Assembly: GCF_003114855.1 (NCBI RefSeq)
Contig: NZ_BFBB01000002.1
Location: 62,001-126,000 of the forward strand
From: Leptospira ryugenii
GTDB lineage: Bacteria; Spirochaetota; Leptospiria; Leptospirales; Leptospiraceae
Reading direction: 5' to 3'
DNA: 64,000 nucleotides
The position numbers and the translations under genes are program-made. Shown here one piece after another: positions 52,901 to 63,426 of the stretch. Under the pieces are notes generated by a model, which was given only the letters and a program-made list of their open reading frames with translations, made no database searches and had not been told where the DNA came from. Within the stretch, counting starts at the first letter, position 1; every line of letters starts with the position of its first letter.

Positions 52901-54058
52901 ATGCGATCTAACTTTTGCATACTGGCTGTCATTTGTGTTTCATTTTCTTTTTTAGGTGCAGATGACCCAGATCCTATAGAACCTCCTGAGCCGAACATTC
53001 AGGCTCCCTACGAAGATTACTATCGTTTCCAAACTAGTTCTGGAACGGGGTATCGTATCGAGGGTACAACCAAAATTTGGGTGGGGGGGGATGTGATGTT
53101 CAATTGGGCAGTGAGAGACTCGATGAAAGGTGAGGACCCTTTACTTCCTTTTCGTTCATTCACATCCTTGCTTTCGAATATGCACTTTCGAATGTTGAAT
53201 CTAGAAACACCTATCTTGGAAAAAAAACCAAACCCTGATAAGTTGAAGTCCTATGTTTTTTATGGAGTAAAGTCCGATCTCCAGATCCTAAAAACTATGG
53301 GCATTGATTCTGTTTTTTTGGGGAATAACCACACCATGGATTTAGGTGAAGAAGGCCTAAGAGAAACCATCCGGATTCTATCTGATTCAAATTTAAAATG
53401 GGCAGGTGCAGGCCTTACAGAAGAAGAATCCTACCGTCCCATCGTATACCAAAGAGAAGGCATTGAATACAGAGTGTTCTCTTTTTCTGATGTCGGTGAG
53501 ACAAGGCTCTTTGCCAATCATAAATCACCAGGTGCAGCCTATTTCAGAGTCGGAGTGGCCGAGAGATTGGTTCAAAAAACAAGGAGCAACCAAACAAATA
53601 TTCTATCCCTTCATTGGGGAGTAGAGTATAGCCCTGAGCCAACAGAGGTACAGAGGCGGACCGCTAAATATTTAGTAAACGAAGGGTATCAAGTTATAGT
53701 TGGTCACCACCCTCATGTCCCGCAAGGCATCGAAGTCTTTCCTAAAGGTGTTGCAATTTATTCTTTGGGTAATTTTTTATTCGGTTCAAAAAACTCATAT
53801 CTAAAACACAATATTTCCTTGGTACTCCATTACCAAGGTGCGAAACTTGTTTGTTTAGAAATCATTCCTATTTTCGGAAAACACCAGTTAGTCCCAGGAG
53901 AGGCTTACTTTAGTCCCCTCTTTGGGAAGGAAGCAGATGATTTTTTGAAGGAGTATGCAGTGCAATGTAAGAATTTAGGAACTGAACTTATCGTCTCGGG
54001 TGGAAGGGCTTATGTTTTTTTGGATAAAGAACTGAAGGCTAAAGTAAAGCCATATTGA
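52901..54058 (+). CDS. CapA/PgsA-type metallophosphatase-fold exported protein
   Basis: A 385-residue protein with a signal peptide (NFCILAVICVSFSFLGA). CapA-superfamily marks in order: IWVGGDVMFNWAV near residue 61, RMLNLETPI, VFLGNNHTMDLGEEGL, LSLHWGVEYSPEPTEVQ, VIVGHHPHVPQGIEVF and AIYSLGNFLFGS. These are the metal-binding positions of the calcineurin-like fold of PGA_cap proteins, seen in poly-gamma-glutamate synthesis but also in many envelope proteins without a capsule. An 8-G run (53083-53090) encodes the Gly pair of the first motif. The 3' end overlaps the convergent membrane-protein gene by 49 bp. Confidence 0.87.
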   Translation: MRSNFCILAVICVSFSFLGADDPDPIEPPEPNIQAPYEDYYRFQTSSGTGYRIEGTTKIWVGGDVMFNWAVRDSMKGEDPLLPFRSFTSLLSNMHFRMLNLETPILEKKPNPDKLKSYVFYGVKSDLQILKTMGIDSVFLGNNHTMDLGEEGLRETIRILSDSNLKWAGAGLTEEESYRPIVYQREGIEYRVFSFSDVGETRLFANHKSPGAAYFRVGVAERLVQKTRSNQTNILSLHWGVEYSPEPTEVQRRTAKYLVNEGYQVIVGHHPHVPQGIEVFPKGVAIYSLGNFLFGSKNSYLKHNISLVLHYQGAKLVCLEIIPIFGKHQLVPGEAYFSPLFGKEADDFLKEYAVQCKNLGTELIVSGGRAYVFLDKELKAKVKPY

Positions 54059-54750
54059 AGCCAAACAAGAATCATCCCTATCACCAGAAATACAAATCCT
54101 ATCTCTAAGAGAAAAACCTTCAAAAAAGAAAAAAGTCCGAGAAAAAAAGAAGTAACCAAAAATACAGAAGCAATTCGTAGTAGTAGACCTTTTTCGTATA
54201 ACCAAAAATAGATGCCTACCACGGCCACATATAAATACAAACAAAACCATTTCAGCTGGCTTGTGGACTTGAGATATTCTAAAGAGGGTAACATTTCCTC
54301 GGCATTTTTAGAATCGAGTAAGTTGAGTATCAAAATATTCTCAACCAGGTCGCAAAAGCCCCCGACCACCAAGACAGCAACCATCACCAAAAAGATTTTC
54401 AAAAAAATTGATCGAACTCTCCTACCTGCATAGTGGCCAGTATATGCAAAAAATGCCATATAACAGAAAATAAATCCAAAATCAAAATAATTGAGAGTTC
54501 GGTATTGGCTTGTCAACTTGGGAAATTCTTCCGTTTCTTGGGTGCCAATGATGTCCTGCACATGTTTCGGTGTCTCAGACATTTCCAAAGCAATGATGGG
54601 GGATCTAAATCCAGAATGGGTTTCTGAATAGGGCTCTTTGGGAGAGAAGATTTGCAAAAATCCAGAGTAGACCAATAAAAAGATGCCGAGTCCGAGGCCC
54701 CAGATCTCAGGAAAATTGATTTTTTCTTTCATTTTGTCCGTATACGCCAT
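54010..54750 (-). CDS. Hypothetical membrane protein
   Basis: A 246-residue protein from the ATG at 54750; an ATG at 54732 and a longer frame to a TTG at 54810 are alternatives, and none has a strong ribosome site. Hydrophobic segments: one near the N-terminus (GLGLGIFLLVYSGFLQIF), a second after a periplasm-like loop of about 60 residues (FDFGFIFCYMAFFAYT), then four more to the C-terminus. No family recognised. Its end overlaps the CapA-like gene by 49 bp, and its start diverges from rpsF. Confidence 0.65.
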   Translation of the reverse strand: MAYTDKMKEKINFPEIWGLGLGIFLLVYSGFLQIFSPKEPYSETHSGFRSPIIALEMSETPKHVQDIIGTQETEEFPKLTSQYRTLNYFDFGFIFCYMAFFAYTGHYAGRRVRSIFLKIFLVMVAVLVVGGFCDLVENILILNLLDSKNAEEMLPSLEYLKSTSQLKWFCLYLYVAVVGIYFWLYEKGLLLRIASVFLVTSFFLGLFSFLKVFLLEIGFVFLVIGMILVWLQYGFTLAFSSLSKKT

Positions 54751-54889
54751 GAAAATAGCCAATTCCAAGGAACCAAGAAGAAATTCCATTGACCCTGGCT
54801 TTCCCAGCAAAATCCTATCCCTAAACCCAAATTTTAAGGTTCTTCTACTTCTGGATTTTCATCACGGAAGTATACCCATAGGAGACAAT

Positions 54890-55165
54890 ATGAGAAACTA
54901 CGAAATCACGAATATCCTTCGTGAAGGCGCAGTGGACGAGGGTAAGTCTGCCGTTAAAGACATTCTCTCTAAACACGCCGTTACCATTCAAAACGAAGAG
55001 GATTGGGGCAGTAAACGCCTTTGGCACCCAATTGGACAAGAGGAACAAGGCCATTTCACCTTCACGAAATGCCAAGGTTCTCCGGCAGAAATCGCAAAGA
55101 TCGAGCATGAGTTTAAATTAAATCCAAACATACTCAAATCACTCGTAATACGCGCAAATGGCTAA
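54890..55165 (+). CDS. rpsF: 30S ribosomal protein S6
   Basis: A 91-residue protein starting MRNYEITNILREGA. The ATG at 54890 is preceded by AGGAGA; an upstream in-frame extension to 54683 has no support. S6 hallmarks: the N-terminal YE-strand, GSKRLWHPIGQEEQGHFTFTKCQGSP in the centre, and IEHEFKLNPNILKSLVIRA near the end (the canonical hLnenvlR-like helix). It binds 16S rRNA with S18. It heads the rpsF-ssb-rpsR-rplI cluster and overlaps ssb by 8 bp. Confidence 0.95.
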   Translation: MRNYEITNILREGAVDEGKSAVKDILSKHAVTIQNEEDWGSKRLWHPIGQEEQGHFTFTKCQGSPAEIAKIEHEFKLNPNILKSLVIRANG

Positions 55166-55592
55166 TGATCTCAACAAAGTATTGTTAATTGGTCGGTTGA
55201 CCCGCGACCCCGAATTTAAATCGGTTAACGGTAGTTCTGTTGTTAACTTCTCAATTGCTTCAAATCGGACTTATGTATCGAATGGAGACAAAAAGGAAGA
55301 AACAAACTACTTTGACTGTGTAGCTTGGGGTAAATTAGCAGATATTTTGAAACAGTACACTGGGAAGGGCAAACAAGTCGCTATTGAAGGTAGACTTCAG
55401 CAGCAGACCTGGGACACACCAGATGGAAAAAAAGCATCCAAGATCAGAATCTATGTGGAAACCTTGCAATTATTAGGTGGCCAGATGGGTGGTTCTGTGG
55501 ATAGAGGCGAGCCAAGCTCCACTGCATATGATTCCGGGCCAAGCGGTGGCTATGATGATTTTACTTCCGGAGACGAAGATATCCCATTTTGA
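55158..55592 (+). CDS. ssb: Single-stranded DNA-binding protein
   Basis: A 144-residue SSB: OB-fold in residues 1-110 ([68 protein letters not shown]), a Gly/Ser-rich flexible linker and the acidic C-terminal tip DEDIPF that recruits replication and repair proteins. It overlaps rpsF by 8 bp. Placed between rpsF and rpsR as in many bacteria. Confidence 0.96.
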   Translation: MANDLNKVLLIGRLTRDPEFKSVNGSSVVNFSIASNRTYVSNGDKKEETNYFDCVAWGKLADILKQYTGKGKQVAIEGRLQQQTWDTPDGKKASKIRIYVETLQLLGGQMGGSVDRGEPSSTAYDSGPSGGYDDFTSGDEDIPF

Positions 55593-55603
55593 TAGGTATA
55601 CAA

Positions 55604-55942
55604 ATGAACGATTTAATAGATGATAAAAGAATGGATTCCCGTGATAGCATGGACTCCATGGATGATGATGAGAAAGGTGGTTTCCGTGGAAAGGACGGAG
55701 ATGGTAAGTTCGGTAGAAAGAATGCAAAGTATAAAAAGAAAGTTTGTAAATTTTGTGCTGATAAAACGCTCCTTGCAGGTTTAGATTATAAACGTATCGA
55801 TATTTTGGAACGTTTTGTAACAAACCGTGGAAAGATCATCCCAAGAAGAATCACTGGAACATGCGCGAAGCACCAACGAGTGCTTGCCAGAGAAATCCGT
55901 AAAGCAAGAGCAGTATTGTTGCTCCCACATAAAGTTCTCTAG
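55604..55942 (+). CDS. rpsR: 30S ribosomal protein S18 with acidic N-terminal extension
   Basis: A 112-residue protein from the ATG at 55604; a TTG at 55589 inside ssb is possible. The S18 core starts near residue 45 ([65 protein letters not shown]). The first 40 residues are an unusual Asp/Met/Ser-rich then Gly/Lys-rich extension ([21 protein letters not shown]), longer than the typical S18 of 75-90 residues. The CxxC and later Cys could bind zinc. S18 pairs with S6 on the platform of the small subunit. Confidence 0.94.
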   Translation: MNDLIDDKRMDSRDSMDSMDDDEKGGFRGKDGDGKFGRKNAKYKKKVCKFCADKTLLAGLDYKRIDILERFVTNRGKIIPRRITGTCAKHQRVLAREIRKARAVLLLPHKVL

Positions 55943-55951
55943 GAGTTAATC

Positions 55952-56398
55952 ATGAAAGTTGTATTACAAAAAGATGTATTAAATCTAGGTGATGCTGGTG
56001 ACGTAAAAGAAGTCGCTGATGGTTACGCTCGTAATTTTTTGATTCCACGAAGACTTGCGGTAAGAGCAAATGATGGTAATACCAAAATGGCTCTTCACCA
56101 AAAGAAACTTGCTGGTTTAAAGAGAGAAAAGCGCGTAAAAGTCATGAAAGACTTAGCTGCTCAAATTGATGGTAAAACATATGAAGTAACGGTAAAAGTT
56201 GGAGAAAATCAAAAGCTTTTTGGATCTGTTACTGGCAATGATGTTGTGAACGCTATCAGAAAGACTGGCGTTGAAATCGACAAACGTAAGTTAGAGATTG
56301 CAGATACAATTAAAAACCTAGGCGAGTATAAAGTTAAAGTTAGGCTCGCTGAAGGTGTTGTACCACAAATCCTAGTAAAAGTAGTCGCAGAGGCTTAA
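55952..56398 (+). CDS. rplI: 50S ribosomal protein L9
   Basis: A 148-residue protein with the L9 N-terminal domain ([37 protein letters not shown]), long connecting helix (about residues 42-75) and C-terminal rRNA-binding domain ([27 protein letters not shown]). Full length for the family. AGGAG lies 6-7 bp before the ATG. It lies 9 bp after rpsR and 19 bp before dnaB. Confidence 0.97.
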   Translation: MKVVLQKDVLNLGDAGDVKEVADGYARNFLIPRRLAVRANDGNTKMALHQKKLAGLKREKRVKVMKDLAAQIDGKTYEVTVKVGENQKLFGSVTGNDVVNAIRKTGVEIDKRKLEIADTIKNLGEYKVKVRLAEGVVPQILVKVVAEA

Positions 56399-56417
56399 AC
56401 AGAGCTTTTCGACCACT

Positions 56418-57755
56418 ATGAGTTCCAACCCGCTTCATGAGATAGAATCGGAGAAGAATCTCATTGGCTTTCTGCTCACACGCGGCGTCGTTGGGCAGGA
56501 AGACATTGGTCTTGAACCAAATGATTTTTATTTAGAAATCCACCGCCGTATCTTCCAAGCCATAGACGAATTGATCAGCGAAGGCATCGCCTTAGATGCT
56601 GTATCCGTCACAAGCCACATGCGTGAAAAAGGACTCTTCAAAGATGAGTCCAAAGATTTAGTATATCTAACATCTGTTTTTCGGGATACAGTTCCGACCC
56701 AAAGTTTAGATTATTATATTCGTAGGATCAAACGGAGCTCGGACAGGCGTAAATACTTAGAAAAACTATCTGTATCCATCGAGAAAGTAAAGTCTGAACC
56801 TGGGGACAATGATACTGTCTTTAGTGAGATTGAACAATCGCTTATGGACATCTCAAGGCAAGAGAGATCCAAAGGTCTTCGATTGGTCAAAGATGATAAA
56901 CTGAGTCTCATAGAATATATCCAAAATGTTGTTAAAAACAATGTGGACGGAGGGGGTATCACTGGCCTGCGTACTCATTTCTCAGGTTTGGACAATGCCA
57001 CAACAGGCTTAAAACCTCATGAGCTTCTAATCCTTGCCGCAAGACCTGGTAATGGTAAAACTACGTTTGCTCTAAATGTCGCCTCTAACGTTTGCTTCAA
57101 AGAAGGAAAAACAGTAGCCATTTTTTCTTTGGAAATGAGTCGTTTGGAACTTCTTCTAAAGATTTTAAGTGCGGAAGCTCGTATCGATTCCTATGCTTTA
57201 AAATCGGGTTCACTCACACCTACTCAGCAAATCCAAATTAAAGATGCAATCCTTACGGTAACAAATGCTAGTTTATTTATTGATGATTCTGGATACTTAA
57301 CTATACAAGAGTTTTCAGCAAGGATGCGCCAGTTAAAATCCACTGAGAACATTGGTCTTGTGATTGTTGATTATTTACAGTTGATGAGTGATCCAAAATC
57401 GGCAATGGGTGGAAGGCAACAAGAGGTTGCAAGTATCTCGCGTGGTCTCAAACAAATGGCGCGAGAGATCGGCTGTCCCATCATTGCGCTCTCCCAGATG
57501 AATCGATCCATCGAATCTCGGACCAAAGACCAGAGACCTCAATTATCTGATTTGAGGGAATCTGGTGCCATTGAGCAGGATGCTGACATCGTTTGTTTTA
57601 TCTACAGGGAAGAAATGGTTAAACCTCCCGAAGAAGTTTTGCCTGAAAAACGTGGAATGGCAGAGATCATCATTGCTAAGAATAGATCTGGAGCAACAGA
57701 TAGTTTTGAACTAATGTTTAATCCCAAAATATCTCGATTTGATAATAAACTCTAA
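56418..57755 (+). CDS. dnaB: Replicative DNA helicase DnaB
   Basis: A 445-residue helicase. N-terminal primase-interacting domain ([33 protein letters not shown]) and C-terminal RecA-like motor: [16 protein letters not shown] (Walker A, near residue 214), [28 protein letters not shown] (Walker B), [20 protein letters not shown], and [22 protein letters not shown]. No intein is present. It unwinds DNA at the replication fork as a hexamer. Slightly shorter than E. coli DnaB (471). Confidence 0.97.
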   Translation: MSSNPLHEIESEKNLIGFLLTRGVVGQEDIGLEPNDFYLEIHRRIFQAIDELISEGIALDAVSVTSHMREKGLFKDESKDLVYLTSVFRDTVPTQSLDYYIRRIKRSSDRRKYLEKLSVSIEKVKSEPGDNDTVFSEIEQSLMDISRQERSKGLRLVKDDKLSLIEYIQNVVKNNVDGGGITGLRTHFSGLDNATTGLKPHELLILAARPGNGKTTFALNVASNVCFKEGKTVAIFSLEMSRLELLLKILSAEARIDSYALKSGSLTPTQQIQIKDAILTVTNASLFIDDSGYLTIQEFSARMRQLKSTENIGLVIVDYLQLMSDPKSAMGGRQQEVASISRGLKQMAREIGCPIIALSQMNRSIESRTKDQRPQLSDLRESGAIEQDADIVCFIYREEMVKPPEEVLPEKRGMAEIIIAKNRSGATDSFELMFNPKISRFDNKL

Positions 57756-57767
57756 AAGGAAAGTACA

Positions 57768-59573
57768 TTGAGTAACGTGAAAATTAATGAATTTAAAAGT
57801 AGAATCCAGGCCGAGTCAGTAACTGACAAGCTTTTGGGACAGACATTGCTTTTTGCAGGTTGGGCGTTTCGTTACCGCGACCAAGGTGGAGTGATCTTCA
57901 TTGATTTAAGAGATCGTTCTGGAGTCATACAAGTTGTTTGTAGAAAGGAACTTCTGGGAGAACAATTCTCAAAAGCTGAGAAAGTAAGAGCTGAGTATGT
58001 GATAGCTGTCCAAGGCAAGTTAGCTTTGCGAGATGAAAATTCCGTGAATCCAAAAATGAAGACGGGAAAATTTGAAGTAATCGTTGAGACAATAGAACTT
58101 TTGAACCCATCAAAAACACCACCTTTCGCTTTGGATGAATTTGATCCCACAGGAGAAGAGGTTAGATTGAAGTATCGTTACCTTGATATGAGACGGGAAG
58201 AACTAAAAGACAGATTGATCTTACGTCACAAACTTGTATTTGCGATCCGAGAGTATTTAAATGAAAAAGGATTTTTGGAAATTGAAACTCCTATTTTAAA
58301 CAAATCTACTCCTGAAGGAGCACGAGACTTTCTTGTTCCCTCTCGCTTGAACCAGGGTCAATTTTATGCCCTCCCGCAGTCACCACAATTATTCAAACAA
58401 ATCTTGATGATTGGTGGAATGGAACGTTACTTCCAAATCGTTAAATGTTTTCGAGACGAAGACTTAAGAGCTGATAGGCAACCAGAATTTACTCAGTTGG
58501 ATATGGAATTTGCTTTTGTAACTGAAGAAGAACTGCAAACCGAAATTGAGTTGATGTGGGCTTTTGCTTTGGACAAAGTGTTCGGAGTAAAAATCCAAAC
58601 TCCATTCCAGCGGATGCCGTATTCGGTAGCTATGGAAGAATACGGAAGCGATAAGCCTGATATTCGTTTTGGGATGAAATTGGTAAATGTATCCGATCTA
58701 GTAAAAGACTGTGACTTCCAAGTATTTACGGGCGCCCTACAGTCTGGTGGGGTAGTGAAGGCCATCTGTGTTCCTGGAGGATCCAATATTTCTAGAAAAG
58801 AAATAGAAGATTTAACTGCCTGGTTGAACCGAGACTACAGAGCCAAGGGCCTTGCCTACATGAAACACGGTGCACAAGGATTGGAATCAACCATCACCAA
58901 ACGATTCTCCCCCGAAGCATTGACTGAGATTGCGAAGCGTGTGGGTTCCAAAGAAGGGGATATGTTATTTTTTGGAGCAGATGCAAGCAAAATCGTCAAC
59001 GCTTCATTAGGTGCACTCCGGTTAAAGCTCTCTGAAAAATACGACCCACCCAAATCAAAGTTTAATTTTCATTGGGTTGTTGACTTTCCTATGTTTGAAC
59101 AAGACGAAGCTACAAAATCGTGGACCTTTTTACACCACCCTTTCACCTCTCCTAAGGAAGGAGATTGGCAGAAGCTATCGGATTGGAAAGAAGGAAAAGA
59201 TGTCAATCTCTCTGAAATCAATGCAAAGGCGTATGATTTAGTTTTAAATGGGACAGAGATTGGTGGGGGAAGCATCCGTATTCACAACGCAGACATCCAA
59301 TCCCTCGTATTTTCTGCCATTGGAATTCAGGAAGATGCCGCAAAAGACAAGTTTGGTTTTCTTCTGGAGGCACTTTCCTTTGGCGCTCCCCCTCATGGTG
59401 GGATTGCTTTTGGGATTGATCGAATCATGATGATCTTAACGGGTGGCACTTCCATTCGGGATGTGATTGCATTTCCAAAGACCCAGAAAGGCCAGTGTTT
59501 GATGAGCGAGGCCCCAGGAATTGTGGAAAACAAACAATTAGAAGAGTTGAAATTAAGGATCATTCCTATCTAA
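57768..59573 (+). CDS. aspS: Aspartyl-tRNA synthetase
   Basis: A 601-residue class II synthetase of the bacterial type. N-terminal OB anticodon-binding domain (residues about 20-110: [29 protein letters not shown]), motif 2 ([30 protein letters not shown]), the bacterial GAD insertion (about 290-420), and motif 3 ([16 protein letters not shown]). It starts at a TTG with AAGGA 7 bp upstream. Whether it is discriminating or charges tRNA-Asn too cannot be judged by eye. It lies 12 bp after dnaB. Confidence 0.97.
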   Translation: MSNVKINEFKSRIQAESVTDKLLGQTLLFAGWAFRYRDQGGVIFIDLRDRSGVIQVVCRKELLGEQFSKAEKVRAEYVIAVQGKLALRDENSVNPKMKTGKFEVIVETIELLNPSKTPPFALDEFDPTGEEVRLKYRYLDMRREELKDRLILRHKLVFAIREYLNEKGFLEIETPILNKSTPEGARDFLVPSRLNQGQFYALPQSPQLFKQILMIGGMERYFQIVKCFRDEDLRADRQPEFTQLDMEFAFVTEEELQTEIELMWAFALDKVFGVKIQTPFQRMPYSVAMEEYGSDKPDIRFGMKLVNVSDLVKDCDFQVFTGALQSGGVVKAICVPGGSNISRKEIEDLTAWLNRDYRAKGLAYMKHGAQGLESTITKRFSPEALTEIAKRVGSKEGDMLFFGADASKIVNASLGALRLKLSEKYDPPKSKFNFHWVVDFPMFEQDEATKSWTFLHHPFTSPKEGDWQKLSDWKEGKDVNLSEINAKAYDLVLNGTEIGGGSIRIHNADIQSLVFSAIGIQEDAAKDKFGFLLEALSFGAPPHGGIAFGIDRIMMILTGGTSIRDVIAFPKTQKGQCLMSEAPGIVENKQLEELKLRIIPI

Positions 59574-59582
59574 ATACTCTAC

Positions 59583-60593
59583 ATGGATAAAAGTTTTACC
59601 TTTTCTTTGGAGCCACTCTATGGTGTCATTTGTGGGATCGGGGATTCTCAAATTCCGCTCTGGGAAAGCCGTTTGAAGGTAAAACTCATACCTCGTGGAA
59701 AGTCGCTCATCATACAAGGTGAGGACGATTACGTGAATGTGGCAATTGAGACATTCACAAGAATTGAAGAAAATTTCAAAAAACGACCTGACAAAACTGA
59801 TTTTTCAGTCTTTGATATAGACTACATGATGAATCAGGCTAAAGAAGCTAACAAAGGTTGGCCGACTCCAGGGACACAGGATTTCCCTCAGTCTGATTCC
59901 GAGACTGATTGGAGTCCAAAAGACAAAGTATTTGTTACATTTAAGGGAAAGCCAATTTTTCCCCGAACCAAAAACCAAGAGAGTTTTGTAGATAGCCTTA
60001 GGAAAAATTTTATTACCATAGCAATGGGACCTGCTGGGACAGGAAAGACTTTCTTATCCATTGCAACGGCTTGCCGTATGATGCAAACAGGTGAAGTAGA
60101 TAGATTGGTTTTAACGAGGCCAGCCGTGGAAGCCGGAGAGAATCTTGGATTTTTGCCTGGAGATTTGACCCAGAAAGTAAATCCTTATTTGCGTCCGATC
60201 TATGATGCGCTACATGAATGCATAGGCTTTGAAAAAACAACTGAGTACATCTCTGTCAATAAAATTGAAATCGCACCTATCGCTTTTATGAGAGGTCGCA
60301 CGCTTTCTAATTCTTTTATCATATTGGATGAAGCACAGAATTGCACTCTTCCCCAATTAAAAATGTTTTTAACACGATTTGGAAAAAATTCTAAGATGGC
60401 AATTTCTGGTGATGCCACACAGATTGACCTTGCACATGGTAGATCCGGATTAGAAAAAACAGTTCACACTCTTCGAGGGATCAATGGGATACAGACGATT
60501 TTTTTTGGAAGAGAAGATATCACGCGCCACCATATAGTAGAGGCGATTGTTAGACGATTTGAAGAGAATGAAGGATTGTTTGAAAAAAGATGA
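59583..60593 (+). CDS. PhoH family ATPase (YbeZ-like)
   Basis: A 336-residue protein with a short N-terminal KH-like region ([22 protein letters not shown]). The PhoH P-loop domain follows: [20 protein letters not shown] (Walker A), [35 protein letters not shown] and [25 protein letters not shown] (Walker B), then [13 protein letters not shown]. YbeZ works with YbeY in ribosome RNA quality control, and ybeY is two genes downstream, which supports that role. It overlaps the HD-domain gene by 4 bp (ATGA). Confidence 0.93.
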   Translation: MDKSFTFSLEPLYGVICGIGDSQIPLWESRLKVKLIPRGKSLIIQGEDDYVNVAIETFTRIEENFKKRPDKTDFSVFDIDYMMNQAKEANKGWPTPGTQDFPQSDSETDWSPKDKVFVTFKGKPIFPRTKNQESFVDSLRKNFITIAMGPAGTGKTFLSIATACRMMQTGEVDRLVLTRPAVEAGENLGFLPGDLTQKVNPYLRPIYDALHECIGFEKTTEYISVNKIEIAPIAFMRGRTLSNSFIILDEAQNCTLPQLKMFLTRFGKNSKMAISGDATQIDLAHGRSGLEKTVHTLRGINGIQTIFFGREDITRHHIVEAIVRRFEENEGLFEKR

Positions 60594-62962
60594 AACCATT
60601 TTTTGAATCCACAATGGCCTCCATTACCGATTTCTTAACGACCGTTAGGCCAGTTAGAACAGTTCGTAACATTCAGATAGTTTTGGTATCCCTTACGTTA
60701 CTTTTTGTTACCTACAATCTCGCAGTGCCTTTTTTTGGCCAAAAAAAAATCAATACTTCTGCGGAGGGTCAATTCTCTGAGGGAAAAATTGCGCCCGAGA
60801 CTGTTCAGTCAGCAAAAGAATTTTACTACGAAGATGAAGAAAAAACTCAACAAGAGAGAATTAAGGCAAGGGCAAGCGTACCATACTCCTTTGATAAAGA
60901 TTATACAGTTCTAAGTGCAGGCATCGATGTAAACCTCTCAGAAGATATTGAGCTTTTACGTACCTTAAACCTCGATGGCCAAAAGCCTAGCCCCCAACAA
61001 GTAAAAGAAAGAATCCCAAGGTGGAGGAATCGCACCAATGAAGAACTGCAAGCGATTCTCGATTATCCCAAAAAGGAAAAGTTAAAATCGTTCATCCAAC
61101 AATACACAAATCTCATCTTTTCCAGGTACTGCATTGTAAAAGAGGAACTTTCCTTCCAAAAAGAATTGGAAAAATCTGGCGCAAAGGTTAGAAACATAGG
61201 GACACAAGATGGCTCCTACTTAATTGATGCTACCCTGATCCTTCCGCGTTCTCAAATCTATAAAGAAGGCCCCATCTTATCCGCCTTACAGAAATTAGCA
61301 GAAGATAAGCTTCCAAATGTTTCTCCCATCCTCTTAAAGTCCGTATCTAGAATCGGTCTTTACTATATATTCTCATATCCTGCCTGCACTTTTAATGCAG
61401 AAGAGACCGATTTTGCCAGAAAAAAGGCGGAAGCATCCGTTACAGTGCAGAGGAGTAGGATACAAGCGAACGAAATTATTGTACGTGCAGGCGAAGTCAT
61501 CACTCCTGCCGTGAAGTTAAAAATCGACATGATGAATCGTTATGCTACGAGAGCCAATGTCGCATCCATTGTTTCAATCTTCATCTCACAATGCGTTTTA
61601 GTTGCTATCATAGGTTTTTACCTAATCCGATACAGGCCCAATCGATTGAATGATCTATCCAGCAATTTAATCATCTTTATCACTTTATGGATTGTTATCT
61701 TTTCTGTTTATATTGTTTCAAAAACATATTATGCTAATGATATTGAATGGGCGGGTAAATATTACTTTGCTCTCTTTGTGCCAGTTGGGATGATTTGCCT
61801 ACTTCTTGGATTTGTCTACGATGAGCAGCTTTCCATAGCGATAGGATTCTTTCTTTCTTTTGCTGTCTTTTTTGCCTCTCGTTATAACGCCACCTCATTT
61901 ATGTTAGCATTTACTGTTGCAGTTGTGAGTGCTGTGTATGGTAGAAGTTTGAAAAAAAGGATTGATTTCTTAAAAGCAGGCATACTTTTGAGTTTTGTTC
62001 AAATCCTCATTTCAACAGCAGGATACTTGTTTGACGGAAGAGACTTTTGGACAAGCTCTCCCGAACTTAGTTTTTTTTCCAATTTAAGTAATTCTAACAT
62101 CTTTCATTTGGTAATCCTTTGTTTTATCAATGGATTTGCGAGTGCGACTGCAGTTCAGTTTTTGTTGCCAATCTACGAGTATGTGTTCAATATCCCAACA
62201 CGTTTCAAATTGATTGAGCTCGCAGATACTGGCCACCCTCTATTACAACAACTCTTAACCAAGGCTCCATCAACCTACACACATACCTTCATGGTGGCGG
62301 CCATGTCGGAGAGAGCCGCTCAAAATTTGAATTTGAATTGGTTATTAGTGAGAGTTGGTGTTTATTTCCATGATATTGGCAAAATTCCCAATGCTGGTTT
62401 TTTTATCGAAAACCAACACCTAATCCCGAAACCTGAGCACATTGATAAAAACAATCCATCCTTAGCTGCCAAGACAGTGATCGATCACGTATTGGATGGA
62501 ATCGAAATGGCCAAGAAGGCTCGCCTTCCTAGAGAAATTATAAATTTCATTCCAGAACACCATGGTACCTCTACTATGGCCTTTTTTTATCATAAAGCAC
62601 TCCAAGATTTACCAGCATCTGCCCGAAAAAATATTAAAAAATCCGATTTCCAATACCCTGGTCCGATTCCCCAATCCAAAGAGACCGCTATCGTGATGTT
62701 AGCTGATTCCTTGGAAGCGGCGTCTCGTTCATTAGATGATGTATCCTCTGAAAGTTTAGATGAACTCATCCGAAAGATTGTTAACTCAAAATTGGCAGAG
62801 AATCAATTAGATGAAAGTGGCCTTACCTTCGGTGATTTGGAAGTCATCAAAGCAAGTTTCAAAGAAGTATTGATTTCCAGTTTACACCAAAGACCAAAAT
62901 ACCCAAAACCTGAAGATACAAAAGCGCTTGAGGCAGCCGCTAAATCAAAACAAAAGCGATGA
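60590..62962 (+). CDS. 7TMR-HD family phosphodiesterase (PgpH-like)
   Basis: A 790-residue membrane protein. The first membrane segment (about residues 27-45) is followed by a large extracytoplasmic 7TMR-HDED-type domain (about 50-320), a bundle of six or more membrane segments (about 325-530), then a cytoplasmic HD phosphohydrolase domain: [38 protein letters not shown] and [15 protein letters not shown], with all metal-binding His/Asp residues. PgpH proteins hydrolyse cyclic di-AMP. It overlaps phoH and ybeY by 4 bp each, the gene order phoH-pgpH-ybeY being common. The C-terminus is a short Lys-rich tail. Confidence 0.93.
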   Translation: MKPFFESTMASITDFLTTVRPVRTVRNIQIVLVSLTLLFVTYNLAVPFFGQKKINTSAEGQFSEGKIAPETVQSAKEFYYEDEEKTQQERIKARASVPYSFDKDYTVLSAGIDVNLSEDIELLRTLNLDGQKPSPQQVKERIPRWRNRTNEELQAILDYPKKEKLKSFIQQYTNLIFSRYCIVKEELSFQKELEKSGAKVRNIGTQDGSYLIDATLILPRSQIYKEGPILSALQKLAEDKLPNVSPILLKSVSRIGLYYIFSYPACTFNAEETDFARKKAEASVTVQRSRIQANEIIVRAGEVITPAVKLKIDMMNRYATRANVASIVSIFISQCVLVAIIGFYLIRYRPNRLNDLSSNLIIFITLWIVIFSVYIVSKTYYANDIEWAGKYYFALFVPVGMICLLLGFVYDEQLSIAIGFFLSFAVFFASRYNATSFMLAFTVAVVSAVYGRSLKKRIDFLKAGILLSFVQILISTAGYLFDGRDFWTSSPELSFFSNLSNSNIFHLVILCFINGFASATAVQFLLPIYEYVFNIPTRFKLIELADTGHPLLQQLLTKAPSTYTHTFMVAAMSERAAQNLNLNWLLVRVGVYFHDIGKIPNAGFFIENQHLIPKPEHIDKNNPSLAAKTVIDHVLDGIEMAKKARLPREIINFIPEHHGTSTMAFFYHKALQDLPASARKNIKKSDFQYPGPIPQSKETAIVMLADSLEAASRSLDDVSSESLDELIRKIVNSKLAENQLDESGLTFGDLEVIKASFKEVLISSLHQRPKYPKPEDTKALEAAAKSKQKR

Positions 62963-63426
62963 GTGAAAATCCGAAAGAGATTTTTCTTCAGATCTTTGAT
63001 GAGACAAATTCTTCGTTTTTAGACATGCATTTAGTGCAGAAGAATGTGGAACGAATCCTTTCGAGCTTACTTCCAGAATCTTTGCATTCTGTGGACTTAG
63101 ACTTGTTGTTTGTAGATGACCAAGCCATGAAACAAATCAATTCAGAAAGACGTTCCTTGGAAAAAACAACAGATGTACTTTCTTTTCCGCTCTACCAAGC
63201 TGATCTCAACATTCCACACCAACATTTGGGAGAAGTTGTGATCTCGGTTGATACCTTAAGTCGGCAAGCAGAAGAGATCGGACATAGTAAAATTGAAGAA
63301 TTGTATCGTCTGCTAGTGCATGGAATCTTGCATTTGCTAGGTTATGAACATGAAACAAATGAGGCGGACGCACAAAGAATGAGAGCCAAGGAAGATGAAT
63401 GTTTGGCTATGATCTTTAACTCCTAA
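62959..63426 (+). CDS. ybeY: Endoribonuclease/rRNA maturation factor YbeY
   Basis: A 155-residue protein with the zinc site [24 protein letters not shown] (three His ligands; the family consensus GYDH has Glu instead of Asp here). Upstream are the conserved TDVLSFPL and [10 protein letters not shown] blocks. It takes part in 16S rRNA 3' end maturation and 70S quality control. It overlaps the PgpH-like gene by 4 bp and recO by one base. Confidence 0.94.
   Translation: MSENPKEIFLQIFDETNSSFLDMHLVQKNVERILSSLLPESLHSVDLDLLFVDDQAMKQINSERRSLEKTTDVLSFPLYQADLNIPHQHLGEVVISVDTLSRQAEEIGHSKIEELYRLLVHGILHLLGYEHETNEADAQRMRAKEDECLAMIFNS

Noticed and set aside
54683..54889. Extension of ribosomal protein S6 upstream
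   Set aside because: S6 starts MRNYEI at 54890 after AGGAGA; the extra region lies over the divergent membrane-protein gene start.
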